Numbered from the stretch's first letter, positions 9,394-18,040 are shown. The stretch: DNA of 64,000 nt from Cytobacillus kochii (GCF_020171845.1 NZ_JAIVAM010000009.1:1-64000); one strand, 5' to 3'. Notes: generated by a model from the letters alone, not told the origin. Numbers and translations are program-made.

Positions 9394-9438
9394 AAATCCT
9401 TCTTTTTTTCTAAAATAATTAGAGAAAAAAGAAGGATT
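9394..9438 (-). terminator. Probable terminator after yhaH
   Basis: AATCCTTCTTTTTT pairs with AAAAAAGAAGGATT; on the minus strand the hairpin is followed by a short T-rich stretch. It lies directly downstream of the yhaH stop. Confidence 0.6.
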
Positions 9439-9455
9439 GTAAAACAGAAGGCTAT

Positions 9456-9830
9456 TTATTCTTTGTCCATTGGATTGGCATGTTTTAAGGTTTGTTCTAA
9501 TTCAGCTATTGATTTTTCAATATTTGCGATTTCTTGTTGTAAGTTTTGTTGATGGGGAAGTATTTCACTTTTCCATTGTTTAATGGAAGATGATACGTCT
9601 TCGGTTAAGGTGGAAAGAGCTACTTTCCCTTCTTCACCTACATGGACGATCTGATTCTTGATATCAGTTAGTTGTTTACCTAATTCTTTTATTTGAATAG
9701 AAGCCGATTTTGATTGTACAGTAATATATTTTCGGGTATCTTTACCAGAAGCAGGTGCAGTAAAGAGTGTAGCTGCAGCAGCTGCTACCCCGCCAACGAC
9801 AAAGCCTAAAAAAAGTGATTTCGCTTTCAA
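9456..9830 (-). CDS. yhaH: YtxH-domain membrane protein YhaH
   Basis: A 124-aa protein with an N-terminal glycine-rich membrane anchor (LFLGFVVGGVAAAAATLFTAP) followed by the SGKDTRKYI motif, the characteristic YtxH-domain start. A long amphipathic, coiled-coil-like C-terminus follows (ISSIKQW ... NIEKSIAELEQTL). The start taken is a TTG 8 bases after GAGAGGAGAG; an upstream in-frame TTG lies inside that ribosome binding site. YtxH-type proteins are associated with general stress and the envelope; the exact role of YhaH is unknown. It is transcribed alone between terminators. Confidence 0.85.
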   Translation of the reverse strand: MKAKSLFLGFVVGGVAAAAATLFTAPASGKDTRKYITVQSKSASIQIKELGKQLTDIKNQIVHVGEEGKVALSTLTEDVSSSIKQWKSEILPHQQNLQQEIANIEKSIAELEQTLKHANPMDKE

Positions 9831-9936
9831 TCTAAACTCTCCTCTCAATTTTAATGTCTACGTATATCATACATGAATCCAGTAAAAAGAACATCTATTA
9901 CCCCTTATATTCCACGCTTAATAGCTATATTAAACA

Positions 9937-9967
9937 TAAAAAAAACACCTGTAGTCTACTACAGGTG
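9937..9967 (-). terminator. Terminator after trpP
   Basis: CACCTGTAG pairs with CTACAGGTG around a tiny loop; on the minus strand it is followed by a run of T (A-run on plus). It lies immediately past the trpP stop. Confidence 0.88.
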
Positions 9968-9974
9968 GGGAAGT

Positions 9975-10502
9975 TTATAAATGAATCGCGTGTTCATTTA
10001 ATTTAGTACGTTTATTAATAGATTTTGTAATTGGGAACAATACTGCCATTAAACCGGCATTTAATAATACGGTTGGTAAGACGCTTGCTGCAAATAACCC
10101 GATAAAGGCACCTGGTAGACCTACAATGATGTAAGCGGATGTTAAAAATAAAAATCCAGATATCAGTGTGCCAATCGCTGTTAAGACAATAGCGACAATT
10201 GATTTAGCGCTGATATTTTTTAACAGTGACAAAAGACCATAAAATATGAAGGCAGTTATCAGCTTATCAATAATATTAGGAATTTGTCCTCCTGGAAATC
10301 CTGTAGTCAAGGCTGAAAGAATACCACTTACAAGTCCAATAAGAACAACGCTTTTGACGTCGGTAAATAATAAAATGCCTAAAAACATCATGACTAACAT
10401 CATGTCAGGCTTTACACCCATAAAAATCGGCGGAGTTATGGCATGTAGGACAACACCCATTCCTGCCAAAAGGGCAAGGGCAACAATATTTTTACTTTTC
10501 AT
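9975..10502 (-). CDS. trpP: Probable tryptophan transporter TrpP
   Basis: A 175-aa integral membrane protein of the TrpP (YhaG) family, the tryptophan uptake component in Bacillus. About five hydrophobic segments are visible, with the family's PPIFMGVKPDMMLVMMF motif near residues 24-41 and GLVSGILSALTTGFPGGQIPN in the next loop. The ATG is chosen because GAGGAG lies 10 bases before it. The in-frame TTG further upstream lies within that site. Its leader carries regularly spaced (G/U)AG triplets overlapping the ribosome binding site, as expected for TRAP control of translation. Confidence 0.9.
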   Translation of the reverse strand: MKSKNIVALALLAGMGVVLHAITPPIFMGVKPDMMLVMMFLGILLFTDVKSVVLIGLVSGILSALTTGFPGGQIPNIIDKLITAFIFYGLLSLLKNISAKSIVAIVLTAIGTLISGFLFLTSAYIIVGLPGAFIGLFAASVLPTVLLNAGLMAVLFPITKSINKRTKLNEHAIHL

Positions 10503-10505
10503 TTT

Positions 10506-10529
10506 CTCATCTCTCCTCAAGCTAATCTC
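10506..10529 (-). promoter_or_regulatory. Putative TRAP-binding site overlapping the trpP ribosome binding site
   Basis: On the minus strand five (G/U)AG triplets occur in phase: GAG-AT-TAG-CTT-GAG-GA-GAG-AT-GAG, with spacers of 2, 3, 2 and 2 bases, ending 3 bases before the ATG. The Shine-Dalgarno sequence is part of the array. TRAP of B. subtilis binds such triplets with 2-3 base spacers, and it represses trpP translation in that species. Two more triplets (TAG, GAG) stand about 15 bases upstream. The TRAP gene itself is not in the window. Confidence 0.65.
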
Positions 10530-10629
10530 ATTTTGAACTGTATTCTCCTACAATGCACTCATTGCTTGCAGCGAGAACTTTAATTTATTATAACATCACA
10601 AATATCATATGAACATATCTATTTTATGG

Positions 10630-11706
10630 TTAATATTTTTCTTTGAAGTTCTTCATAAATGATACTAAAGCTTCTACATGTTCTAATGGAACAGCGTTAT
10701 AAATAGATGCTCTACATCCTCCAACAGAGCGATGTCCATTTAACCCAACAAATCCTATTTGTTTCGCCTCTTCAAGGAATTTGGTAGAAAGTTCTTCGCT
10801 TTTTAAGTTAAAAGTGACATTCATATGAGATCGGCTCTTCTCATCAGCATGCCCAATGTAAAAGCCATTGCTATTATCAATCATATTGTATAAGAGGGAA
10901 GACTTCTCTTCATTTCTCTTGCTTATTGCATCTATCCCACCATTTTCTTCTACCCATTCTAAAACTAGAGAGAGAAGGTAAATCGCTAGTGTTGGAGGTG
11001 TGTTATATAAAGAGTTATTTTTTGCAAACGTTTCATAGTTTAACATAGTAGGTAGTGCTGGTTGACTTTGAATGAGTTCTTTACGAATAATAACTACTGT
11101 TACCCCAGAAGGTCCTAAATTCTTCTGTGCACCTGCATAAATAAGGTCGAATTGCTCTATTTGAAGTGGGCGGGACAAGATATCGCTTGACATATCTGCA
11201 ATAAGTGGGACTTGTGTATTTGGATATTGGTGCCATTGTGTTCCAAAGATCGTATTATTACTCGTTAGATGAAGATAAGCTGCATCTTCTGACAAATTAA
11301 TTTCCTCTAGCTCAGGAATGCGATGATAGCCCGTTTCCTTCGTCGAAGCAGCAACATGGGTGGAACCAACCTTTTTGGCTTCTTTTAATGCTTTATCTGA
11401 CCATGAGCCAGTAAGGATATAGTTTGCCGTCTGATCTGGCTTTAACAAATTCATTGGGATCATAGAAAATTGTAAACTCGCTCCACCTTGTAGAAAAAGA
11501 ACTTCATAATCATCTGGGATGGATAGGATATTTCTTAATGAGGCAATAGCTTTGTTATGTACTTTTTCATAATCTTTACTTCTATGGCTTAACTCCATTA
11601 AAGCCATACCTGTTCCATTAAAATCTAGCCAAGCTTCTTTTGCTTTTTCTAGGACCGCAAATGGCAAAGTTGCTGGACCTGCATTAAAGTTAAATGCTCG
11701 TTTCAT
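10630..11706 (-). CDS. serC: Phosphoserine aminotransferase SerC
   Basis: A 358-aa pyridoxal-phosphate enzyme converting 3-phosphohydroxypyruvate and glutamate to phosphoserine and 2-oxoglutarate in serine synthesis; it also acts in pyridoxine synthesis in some bacteria. The N-terminus FNFNAGPATLP is diagnostic. The PLP-binding lysine is K195 in AGAQKNLGPSG, and the C-terminal GHRSVGGCRASIYNA motif is present. The ATG is preceded by GGAGGGAAAAGC; the open frame extends 7 codons further without a better site. Cytoplasmic, with length normal for the family. Confidence 0.97.
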   Translation of the reverse strand: MKRAFNFNAGPATLPFAVLEKAKEAWLDFNGTGMALMELSHRSKDYEKVHNKAIASLRNILSIPDDYEVLFLQGGASLQFSMIPMNLLKPDQTANYILTGSWSDKALKEAKKVGSTHVAASTKETGYHRIPELEEINLSEDAAYLHLTSNNTIFGTQWHQYPNTQVPLIADMSSDILSRPLQIEQFDLIYAGAQKNLGPSGVTVVIIRKELIQSQPALPTMLNYETFAKNNSLYNTPPTLAIYLLSLVLEWVEENGGIDAISKRNEEKSSLLYNMIDNSNGFYIGHADEKSRSHMNVTFNLKSEELSTKFLEEAKQIGFVGLNGHRSVGGCRASIYNAVPLEHVEALVSFMKNFKEKY

Positions 11707-11966
11707 GCTTTTCCCTCCATCATTCACAATGTTGTACTATATCGCTGTAGCGAAATAAAGATATCATTATGTTATCAAAAAAAACACATTTGTACAGAAT
11801 TAATTAAAAAGATTTTGAATTTTTTTAGAAATATTTTAAGTAAGGTTTCTTTCAGGACGATGGTTAAAGGAAAGTGAGATGGAGAGGAGAAAATATATAT
11901 TTATTGGCTTTGGGGTCTTGAGTGTAGATACAACTACATGGAAGGTTGATAGAAATATTGTAAATA

Positions 11967-12005
11967 GGTTTTATCAGACACAGATCTTGCTGTGCCTGAT
12001 AAAAG
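11967..12005. terminator. Hairpin downstream of hit
   Basis: TTTTATCAGACACAG pairs with CTGTGCCTGATAAAA (one mismatch) around a 6-base loop. It sits at the end of hit, between hit and serC. There is no clean T tract outside the stem, but the stem itself ends in A/T runs. Confidence 0.5.
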
Positions 12006-12007
12006 CT

Positions 12008-12430
12008 TTATGATAAATGACTATGTATTTGCTGTGACATCTTTTGGAGATCTTCAGGCGTATATTCTGAAGTATGTGTTTTCCATACGACACCTAAACC
12101 ATCACCTTGGCCATATCTAGGAATAAGGTGCATATGATAATGAAAGACGGTTTGGCCAGCAATTTCCCCATTATTATTAATCGTGTTTAATCCATCAGGC
12201 TGGAACTCTGCTTTAAGCGCACGGCTAATGGCTGGAACAGCTTCAAATACGTGACGGGCTGTTTCTTCATCTAATTCAAAGATATTTTCTTTATGAATCT
12301 TTGGAATAATCAACGTATGTCCTTTGGTTACTTGACTGATATCTAGAAATGCAACGACATGCTCATTTTCATACACTTTTGCTGAGGGGATTTCCCCAGC
12401 TACTATTTTACAAAAGATGCAGTCACTCAT
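12008..12430 (-). CDS. hit: HIT family protein Hit
   Basis: A 140-aa histidine-triad protein of the Hint-like branch, a small nucleotide hydrolase or nucleotide-binding protein. The triad HYHMHLIPR has H97, H99 and H101. The N-terminal CIFCKI (zinc-ribbon-like start) and GHTLIIPK are also typical. The ATG chosen follows GGGAG; the frame is open for 15 more codons without support. In Bacillus hit lies divergent to ecsA, as here, with a repeat-bearing intergenic region between them. Confidence 0.93.
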   Translation of the reverse strand: MSDCIFCKIVAGEIPSAKVYENEHVVAFLDISQVTKGHTLIIPKIHKENIFELDEETARHVFEAVPAISRALKAEFQPDGLNTINNNGEIAGQTVFHYHMHLIPRYGQGDGLGVVWKTHTSEYTPEDLQKMSQQIHSHLS

Positions 12431-12533
12431 ATTTTTTTCATCTCCCTTATACTTGAATTGACCATATTTTATCATAAATTAAGACCAATCATAAATAAAA
12501 GAAGCAGGATTCCATAAGAATCCTGCCGAAATT

Positions 12534-12876
12534 GAAGGGGAATGCTTCTTGGCTTCTACTCTTGGAAATACTCTTTAACAAACACCTCATTTGACAGTTT
12601 TGTTAAATGCATTGAATAACTACCATCACAAACTACTTGTAATTGGTATCTTTAATAAACACCTCATTTAGAAATGATGATTTAAACCACTTTCGGTAAA
12701 GCGATTTAAATGTTTAAAAAAAGCTCAATGCGTTTTCATTACATTTGTGCAATAAAAACATCTCCTTTAATAGTTGCATTTGAAGCTACAATCGGTTTGA
12801 AAGATTATTGTCTGCCGTAGACACCTCATTCAAGTTCATTCATTAAGATAATGAATGTTGATTTGTATTCCCCTTC
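12534..12876. repeat. Intergenic repeat block between hit and ecsA
   Basis: A gene-free stretch bounded by an inverted repeat, GAAGGGGAAT at its left end and ATTCCCCTTC at its right end. Inside are three copies of ACACCTCATT (at 12582, 12659 and 12821). The first two are extended to CTTTAAYAAACACCTCATTT (19 of 20 identical). On the minus strand each reads (L/S)NEV codons followed by a short open stretch; no ORF longer than about 20 codons is convincing. A perfect 9-bp hairpin (GCAGGATTC/GAATCCTGC) lies just left of it. Function unknown. Confidence 0.55.
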
Positions 12877-12936
12877 ATAAAATAGAATGCCCGTAATAAG
12901 AAGAGATATGCGTCACCCAAAAAAATAGTTGTTTTC

Positions 12937-12966
12937 TTTACAATATGGTTTTAATTTACTTACAAT
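12937..12966 (+). promoter_or_regulatory. Probable sigma-A promoter of ecsABC
   Basis: TTTACA and TACAAT are separated by 18 bases, about 30 bases ahead of the ecsA start. This is a good match to the vegetative consensus. Confidence 0.55.
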
Positions 12967-12998
12967 AAGAATAACTTTTTACAAGGAAGGTCGATCAA

Positions 12999-13739
12999 AT
13001 GACTTTATTAAATATTAAAGAGGTAACAGGTGGTTATACGAGAAATCCCGTATTAAAGGGTATTTCCTTTGATGTCAAACCGAATGAAATTGTAGGATTA
13101 ATTGGACTGAATGGCGCAGGTAAAAGTACAACAATCAAGCATGTTATTGGTCTTATGGAGCCAAATAAAGGTGAGATAACAATTAATGGGAAAACATTCT
13201 TAAGTGACAAAGATGCGTATCGTAGACAATATACCTTTATACCAGAAACGCCAATTTTGTATGATGAATTAACTTTAGATGAACATTTAGAAATGACAGC
13301 TATGGCTTATGGACTCGAACGTGAAACCTTAAAAGAAAGAAAAGCACAGTTACTTAAGGAATTTAGGATGGAAAAGCGCTTAAAATGGTTTCCTGCCCAT
13401 TTCTCTAAAGGAATGAAACAAAAAGTAATGATTATGTGTGCTTTCCTTGTACAACCTTCCTTATATATTGTTGATGAACCTTTTGTAGGGCTCGATCCGC
13501 TCGGAATTCAATCACTATTGAATTTAATGGAGAAAATGAAAAATACCGGCGCAGGTATCCTGATGTCCACTCACATTTTAGCAACTGCAGAAAGATATTG
13601 TGATCGCTTTGTGATCATACATGAAGGTGAAATTAGAGCGAAAGGCACATTAGAAGAGCTAAGGGTACAATTTAATATGGCTGGTGCTACATTAGATGAT
13701 TTATATATCCAGTTAACAAAGGAAGAAAATTATGAATGA
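12999..13739 (+). CDS. ecsA: ABC transporter ATP-binding protein EcsA
   Basis: A 246-aa ATPase, cytoplasmic partner of EcsB. Walker A GLNGAGKST at 36-44, a signature-like FSKGM at 135-139 (S-K-G-M in place of SGGQ), Walker B LYIVDEP at 155-161, and an H-loop STH later. In Bacillus the Ecs transporter affects protein secretion, competence and regulated intramembrane proteolysis of peptides; the transported substrate is not established. AAGGAAGG precedes the ATG. The 3' end overlaps ecsB by 8 bases, indicating an operon. Confidence 0.94.
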   Translation: MTLLNIKEVTGGYTRNPVLKGISFDVKPNEIVGLIGLNGAGKSTTIKHVIGLMEPNKGEITINGKTFLSDKDAYRRQYTFIPETPILYDELTLDEHLEMTAMAYGLERETLKERKAQLLKEFRMEKRLKWFPAHFSKGMKQKVMIMCAFLVQPSLYIVDEPFVGLDPLGIQSLLNLMEKMKNTGAGILMSTHILATAERYCDRFVIIHEGEIRAKGTLEELRVQFNMAGATLDDLYIQLTKEENYE

Positions 13740-14949
13740 TATACAAAGTATCTGGAAGAATCGCTTAGCGAATAGAACAAAGGAACTAAGTCGCTATTTA
13801 AAATATATTTTCAATGGCCACATCGTTATTGTAATGGTATTTCTTATTGGTACAGTGGCCTATTATTATCAAGAGTGGCTAAAAACGCTCACTTCGGATT
13901 TTCCAGTGGCAGAAATTATGGCCATTCTACTTGGTCTTATCGTTACATATAGCCCGATTTATACCTTTTTAGAAGAAGCAGATCGTGTGTTTTTACTGCC
14001 ATTAGAGAATAAACTAGGTAGGTATTTCAAGAAAGCAATTTTAACTAGCTTTTTATTATCCTCCTACTTAATTCTTATTGGCTTGGCCGTGTTAATGCCG
14101 TTGTATGCAAGTGTAAATCAAGGAGATTTCAGTTCGTTTTTTCCGTTTTTAATTATTTTGTTGTTAGTAAAAGGTGTGAATATGCTTATTCGTTGGCGAG
14201 TCCAATATGAGATGGATTATACAACCCATTTAATTGACTCATTTGTTAGATTCGTCATTAATGTTGCGTTGTTATTTTTCATATTTAGCTCAGCACATAT
14301 TGGGTTCACGATCGCCACTATAGGTATTCTCTTATTACTTTATTTGTATTTTTATCAGAAAACAAAAGGAAAAGGATTAAAGTGGGAATTCTTAATTCAA
14401 TCGGAAGAGAGAAAAATGGCCAAGTTTTATCGTGTGGCAAATATGTTTACAGATGTACCACATTTACGTGATCAAATTAAGCGGAGAAAATGGTTGGACT
14501 GGTTATTACAATCGGTTTCCTATCAGCAGGAAAACACCTTTCATTATTTATACTTAAGAACTTTTCTCCGAACGGGAGATTATCTAGGCATCTTTTTCCG
14601 TTTAACAGCCATCGGCGGTGTGTTGATTTATTTTATTAATAATGGAATCGCGCAAATTGTTATTGCCATGCTTTTTATCTATCTAACTGGGTTTCAACTC
14701 GTGCCATTGTGGAGACAACATCAAAATAAATTATGGATAGATCTATACCCAGTCGATGTTAAAATTCGAGAAAATTCATTTAAATGGTTAATTGCTCGTG
14801 TGCTGATCATTCAAGCCATCATTTATGCGTTACTCATTATGATAAAAGGGAATTTCTTTGTAGGTTTTGGTGTGCTCGTCTTAAGTGGGTCAGTAGCCGT
14901 TGGTTATGCATATCTTTATATGATGAAATCATTGCGTTCTCAACCGTAA
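13732..14949 (+). CDS. ecsB: ABC transporter permease EcsB
   Basis: A 405-aa membrane protein with about eight to ten hydrophobic segments in two blocks (roughly residues 28-205 and 285-400) around a soluble middle region. It matches the EcsB permease family by position after EcsA, length and the N-terminal WKNRLANRTKELSRYLKYIFN. It forms the membrane channel for EcsA. An AAGGAAG site inside the end of ecsA serves it. Confidence 0.93.
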   Translation: MNDIQSIWKNRLANRTKELSRYLKYIFNGHIVIVMVFLIGTVAYYYQEWLKTLTSDFPVAEIMAILLGLIVTYSPIYTFLEEADRVFLLPLENKLGRYFKKAILTSFLLSSYLILIGLAVLMPLYASVNQGDFSSFFPFLIILLLVKGVNMLIRWRVQYEMDYTTHLIDSFVRFVINVALLFFIFSSAHIGFTIATIGILLLLYLYFYQKTKGKGLKWEFLIQSEERKMAKFYRVANMFTDVPHLRDQIKRRKWLDWLLQSVSYQQENTFHYLYLRTFLRTGDYLGIFFRLTAIGGVLIYFINNGIAQIVIAMLFIYLTGFQLVPLWRQHQNKLWIDLYPVDVKIRENSFKWLIARVLIIQAIIYALLIMIKGNFFVGFGVLVLSGSVAVGYAYLYMMKSLRSQP

Positions 14950-14991
14950 GCTGATAGAAAGTAATAATTGATAATGGAGTGTGGTGATATT

Positions 14992-15708
14992 ATGGGGAGT
15001 TATGAGGAGGCTGTCTCAAGAGAAGTAAAAGATTGGCTTTATCAAATGCGGAAAAAGTCAAGATTATGGAAAAGAACCTCCAAACAGGCCCAAGATAAAT
15101 TCAATGGATTAATCCCAGAAAAAGCTCATCACTTGATAACAGATGCGATAAAGCATATGGTAAAAGCTACATTATGGGGGAGTGAATATACAACAAAGAG
15201 ACCTTCTCAAATAGTGGTTACATTACAGGAACAAGATGAAAAGTTAACAGAGACGTTGATTAAATATAGAAATACGGCTTCCGTTGAAGGAGCAGGAACA
15301 GGTGCTGTAGGTTTTATAGGTGGGTTAGCCGATTTTCCACTGCTTCTTAGCATAAAAATGAAGTTCCTATTTGAAGCAGCAATGATATATGGCTTTGATA
15401 CTTCAGAATATGAAGAAAGATTATTTTTACTTCATATTTTCCAATTAGCATTTTCAAGTGATGATAAACGCAGAGAAACAATGGATATCATTGAAGATTG
15501 GGAAAATAGGAAAGCAGAACTTGTAGATATGGATTGGCAGGTATTTCAACAAGAATACAGGGACCATATTGACTTAATTAAAATGCTACAAATGATTCCT
15601 GGGATTGGTGCGGTCGTTGGTGCATATGCTAATTTTCACTTATTAGAACAATTAGGGGCGGTCGCTAAAAATGCTTATCGGTTAAGAAGAATCCAACAAA
15701 ATAACTGA
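14992..15708 (+). CDS. ecsC: EcsC family protein
   Basis: A 238-aa protein of the EcsC family, third gene of the ecs operon. The conserved central part GAGTGAVGFIGGLADFPLLLSIKMKFLFE (about residues 100-130) and the C-terminal IPGIGAVVGAYANFHLLEQLG are typical. Hydrophobic but without clear transmembrane helices, it is likely peripheral. Its function is unknown in B. subtilis and it is not needed for the Ecs phenotype there. The ATG chosen follows GGTGAT; an ATG six codons earlier lacks a ribosome binding site. A terminator follows. Confidence 0.88.
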   Translation: MGSYEEAVSREVKDWLYQMRKKSRLWKRTSKQAQDKFNGLIPEKAHHLITDAIKHMVKATLWGSEYTTKRPSQIVVTLQEQDEKLTETLIKYRNTASVEGAGTGAVGFIGGLADFPLLLSIKMKFLFEAAMIYGFDTSEYEERLFLLHIFQLAFSSDDKRRETMDIIEDWENRKAELVDMDWQVFQQEYRDHIDLIKMLQMIPGIGAVVGAYANFHLLEQLGAVAKNAYRLRRIQQNN

Positions 15709-15716
15709 ACTAAGTG

Positions 15717-15744
15717 CCACAGATGTTACTTCTGTGGTTTTTTG
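15717..15744 (+). terminator. Terminator after ecsC
   Basis: CCACAGA pairs with TCTGTGG around a 7-base loop and is followed by T6. It ends the ecsABC operon. Confidence 0.88.
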
Positions 15745-15891
15745 TTATTAAAACATATTTCCCGGGGAATTCCGACAAAAAAATTGGCCATGTCGAATGG
15801 TGATACACACAACTTTTTCTCCCAAACATATTTTAAAGTAATCCATTAGGGCAGATGCCTAATAAATGGATGAGGGGGGAGAATGACGAAC

Positions 15892-17292
15892 ATGGGCGTC
15901 GAATTAACAGCAATACATTGGATTTATGTTGTGTTTATTTTGTTAATTATTGGATTTATGGTCGCTAGAAGAGATACAACCTTTATTTGTATAGTCGGGA
16001 TATTCTTAATCGCGATCACAGCAACGAATTCGATTAATTCTTCGATCAGTGGAATTTTTAACAGTTTTATTTTTGCTATTACGGAATTATTACCTACAAT
16101 ATTAGTCATCTCAATTATTGTAGGTATGAGCAAAACATTAACATCAACTGGCATTAATGATGTCATGATTTCACCATTTACTAAACTGATTAAAACACCA
16201 ACATTAGCTTATTGGGTAATAGGTATTTTAATGATGGGAATTTCATGGTTCTTTTGGCCGTCTCCAGCAGTTGCTTTAATTGGTGCAGTGTTATTACCAG
16301 TGGCTTTAAGAGCAGGTCTGCCTGCATTAGCAGTAGCGATGTCAATGAACTTATTTGGTCATGGTATAGCATTATCAGGAGACTTTGTTATTCAGGCTGC
16401 TCCTAAACTGACTGCAGACGCAGCAGGGTTACCAGTTGGTGATGTCATCTCAGCAAGTATTCCACTCGTCATTGTTATGGGGGTTGTGACCACCTTAACA
16501 GCGTTTTTCTTTATTAAGAGGGATATGAATTCAGGCAAACTTAATATGTCAACAGCTATGACGGAAAGTACAGATTTACCAACTGATTTACCGCAAGCAA
16601 ACCTACTTACACCTATACAAAAAAAGATTTTTGCTATTCTTATTCCCATTTTATTTGTGATTGATGTGGTTGTTATGTTTTTATTCGACCTTCAAGGAGG
16701 AGATGCGACCGCTTTAATTGGGGGTACAGCCATTCTCATTTTACTCACGATTACATTATTTTCTCATAGACAAAAAGGCCTCGAAAAAATAACCACTTAT
16801 TTAGTCGAAGGATTTCAATTCGGGTTTAAAGTATTTGGACCAGTGATTCCAATTGCTGCATTCTTTTATTTGGGAGATGCTGGGTTTCAGGCAATCATCG
16901 GAGAGCAGCTTCCTCAACATTCACATGGAATCGTCAACGATTTAGGCGTTGCACTTGCATCTGTTGTACCATTAACTGCACAAGTTGGTGCGATTACATT
17001 AACGGTAGTAGGAGCAATAACTGGTTTGGATGGATCAGGTTTTTCAGGAATATCTTTGGCTGGATCTATTGGTAGTTTGTTTGGTACAGCGATTGGTGGT
17101 GGTGCAGCAACATTAACTGCTTTAGGTCAAATTGCAGGAATTTGGGTAGGTGGCGGGGCGTTAATTCCATGGGCAATGATTCCCGTTGCCGCTATATGTA
17201 AAGTGGATGTATTTGAGTTAGCGAGGCGTAATTTTCTTCCTGTCGTCATTGGCTTGATTGTGACAACAATTGTAGCGATGTTTTTAATATAG
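15892..17292 (+). CDS. Multi-spanning permease, YhfA-like (substrate unknown)
   Basis: A protein of about 466 aa with 11-12 hydrophobic helices, resembling anion/organic-acid permeases in layout. Glycine-rich re-entrant-like stretches are present (FGHGIALSGDFVIQAAPKLTADAAGLPVGD and GTAIGGGAATLTALGQIAGIWVGGGALIPW, quoted here only as parts of longer segments). By position after ecsC and before hmoB it corresponds to B. subtilis yhfA, an uncharacterised membrane protein. Two ATGs are possible; this one is about 10 bases from the GGGGGGAG site, the other only 1-3 bases. Transport direction and substrate cannot be read from the sequence. Confidence 0.7.
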   Translation: MGVELTAIHWIYVVFILLIIGFMVARRDTTFICIVGIFLIAITATNSINSSISGIFNSFIFAITELLPTILVISIIVGMSKTLTSTGINDVMISPFTKLIKTPTLAYWVIGILMMGISWFFWPSPAVALIGAVLLPVALRAGLPALAVAMSMNLFGHGIALSGDFVIQAAPKLTADAAGLPVGDVISASIPLVIVMGVVTTLTAFFFIKRDMNSGKLNMSTAMTESTDLPTDLPQANLLTPIQKKIFAILIPILFVIDVVVMFLFDLQGGDATALIGGTAILILLTITLFSHRQKGLEKITTYLVEGFQFGFKVFGPVIPIAAFFYLGDAGFQAIIGEQLPQHSHGIVNDLGVALASVVPLTAQVGAITLTVVGAITGLDGSGFSGISLAGSIGSLFGTAIGGGAATLTALGQIAGIWVGGGALIPWAMIPVAAICKVDVFELARRNFLPVVIGLIVTTIVAMFLI

Positions 17293-17309
17293 TGATATAA
17301 AATTGATAG

Positions 17310-17345
17310 GGCTGAGGCGAAGTGAAGTAGCCTCAGCCTTTTTAT
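17310..17345. terminator. Bidirectional terminator between the YhfA-like permease and hmoB
   Basis: GGCTGAGGC pairs with GCCTCAGCC (9 bp perfect) and is followed by TTTTTTA on plus. It lies between convergent genes. Confidence 0.88.
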
Positions 17346-17415
17346 AAACATTTCGTCGCGAGCGTTTTTGTCTATTACTGTAATTGACTGATGTTTTTTT
17401 TAAGTGGGAAAGCTT

Positions 17416-17916
17416 TTATTTATCTGCCGTTTGTATATAATAAAAACTGGTATATGCAGGATCTGATAGTAATTCTTTCTTACTACTTTGTTCTTCCTGT
17501 ATTTTTTTTGCTATAGGATTTGTACTTTCCCAGTTCTTATATGAAGATTCGGAGTCCCAGGCTGTAATAATTACATAAGTATGACCTTTCATCGGAGTTA
17601 AAACCCTAGCTGCTTGGAACCCATTTGTATTTGTAAAGTTTGAAGAGAATTGCTGAAATTTGAATTCGAAAATGGGTTTTCCTTCATCAGTTAAGGGGAT
17701 ATATTGAATAGCAATAAATTTACTTCTATGAAGGTCTCCAGTTGAATCATGGATGTGATAAGATTTTGGTTGTTGAAACTTACTTTTTTTGCTTTCTGTT
17801 TCATGTACTAATAGGGTATTCTGACTATTTTGCATGAGAACGATATTCTCATTACTGAATTTTTCCATCAGTGGAAGTAGAAAATTTTTAGTGCCGCTTG
17901 TCATATAAAGATTCAT
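17416..17916 (-). CDS. hmoB: Heme-degrading monooxygenase HmoB
   Basis: A 166-aa protein matching HmoB (YhgC) of Bacillus. A unique N-terminal ~65 residues (MNLYMTSGTKNFLLPLMEKF) precede an ABM-type ferredoxin-like domain (FIAIQYIPL ... VLTPMKGHTYVIITAWDSESSYKNW). The family opens heme to release iron in the cytosol. The start chosen gives exactly the usual length and follows GAGGTGAAAGTA; 22 upstream codons are open but unsupported. It is adjacent and divergent to hemE, as in B. subtilis. A second heme oxygenase (IsdG) is encoded later in this window. Confidence 0.88.
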   Translation of the reverse strand: MNLYMTSGTKNFLLPLMEKFSNENIVLMQNSQNTLLVHETESKKSKFQQPKSYHIHDSTGDLHRSKFIAIQYIPLTDEGKPIFEFKFQQFSSNFTNTNGFQAARVLTPMKGHTYVIITAWDSESSYKNWESTNPIAKKIQEEQSSKKELLSDPAYTSFYYIQTADK

Positions 17917-18025
17917 TACTTTCACCTCGATTTTGATGATAAAAACGTCAAATTTTCGACATTTGAAGCGGGTACTGTACAATAAACACCGAAAAAAGTT
18001 ATAGTTAATGTGAACATTTACTAAA

Positions 18026-18040
18026 TAAGAATAATTCTAA
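18026..18040 (+). promoter_or_regulatory. Fur/PerR-like inverted repeat upstream of hemE
   Basis: TAAGAAT-A-ATTCTAA, a 7-1-7 inverted repeat in the hmoB-hemE divergent region. It resembles the PerR/Fur operator layout (5/7 and 6/7 matches to the PerR half-sites). It could control heme synthesis or hmoB, but single matches of this kind arise by chance in AT-rich DNA. Confidence 0.3.
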
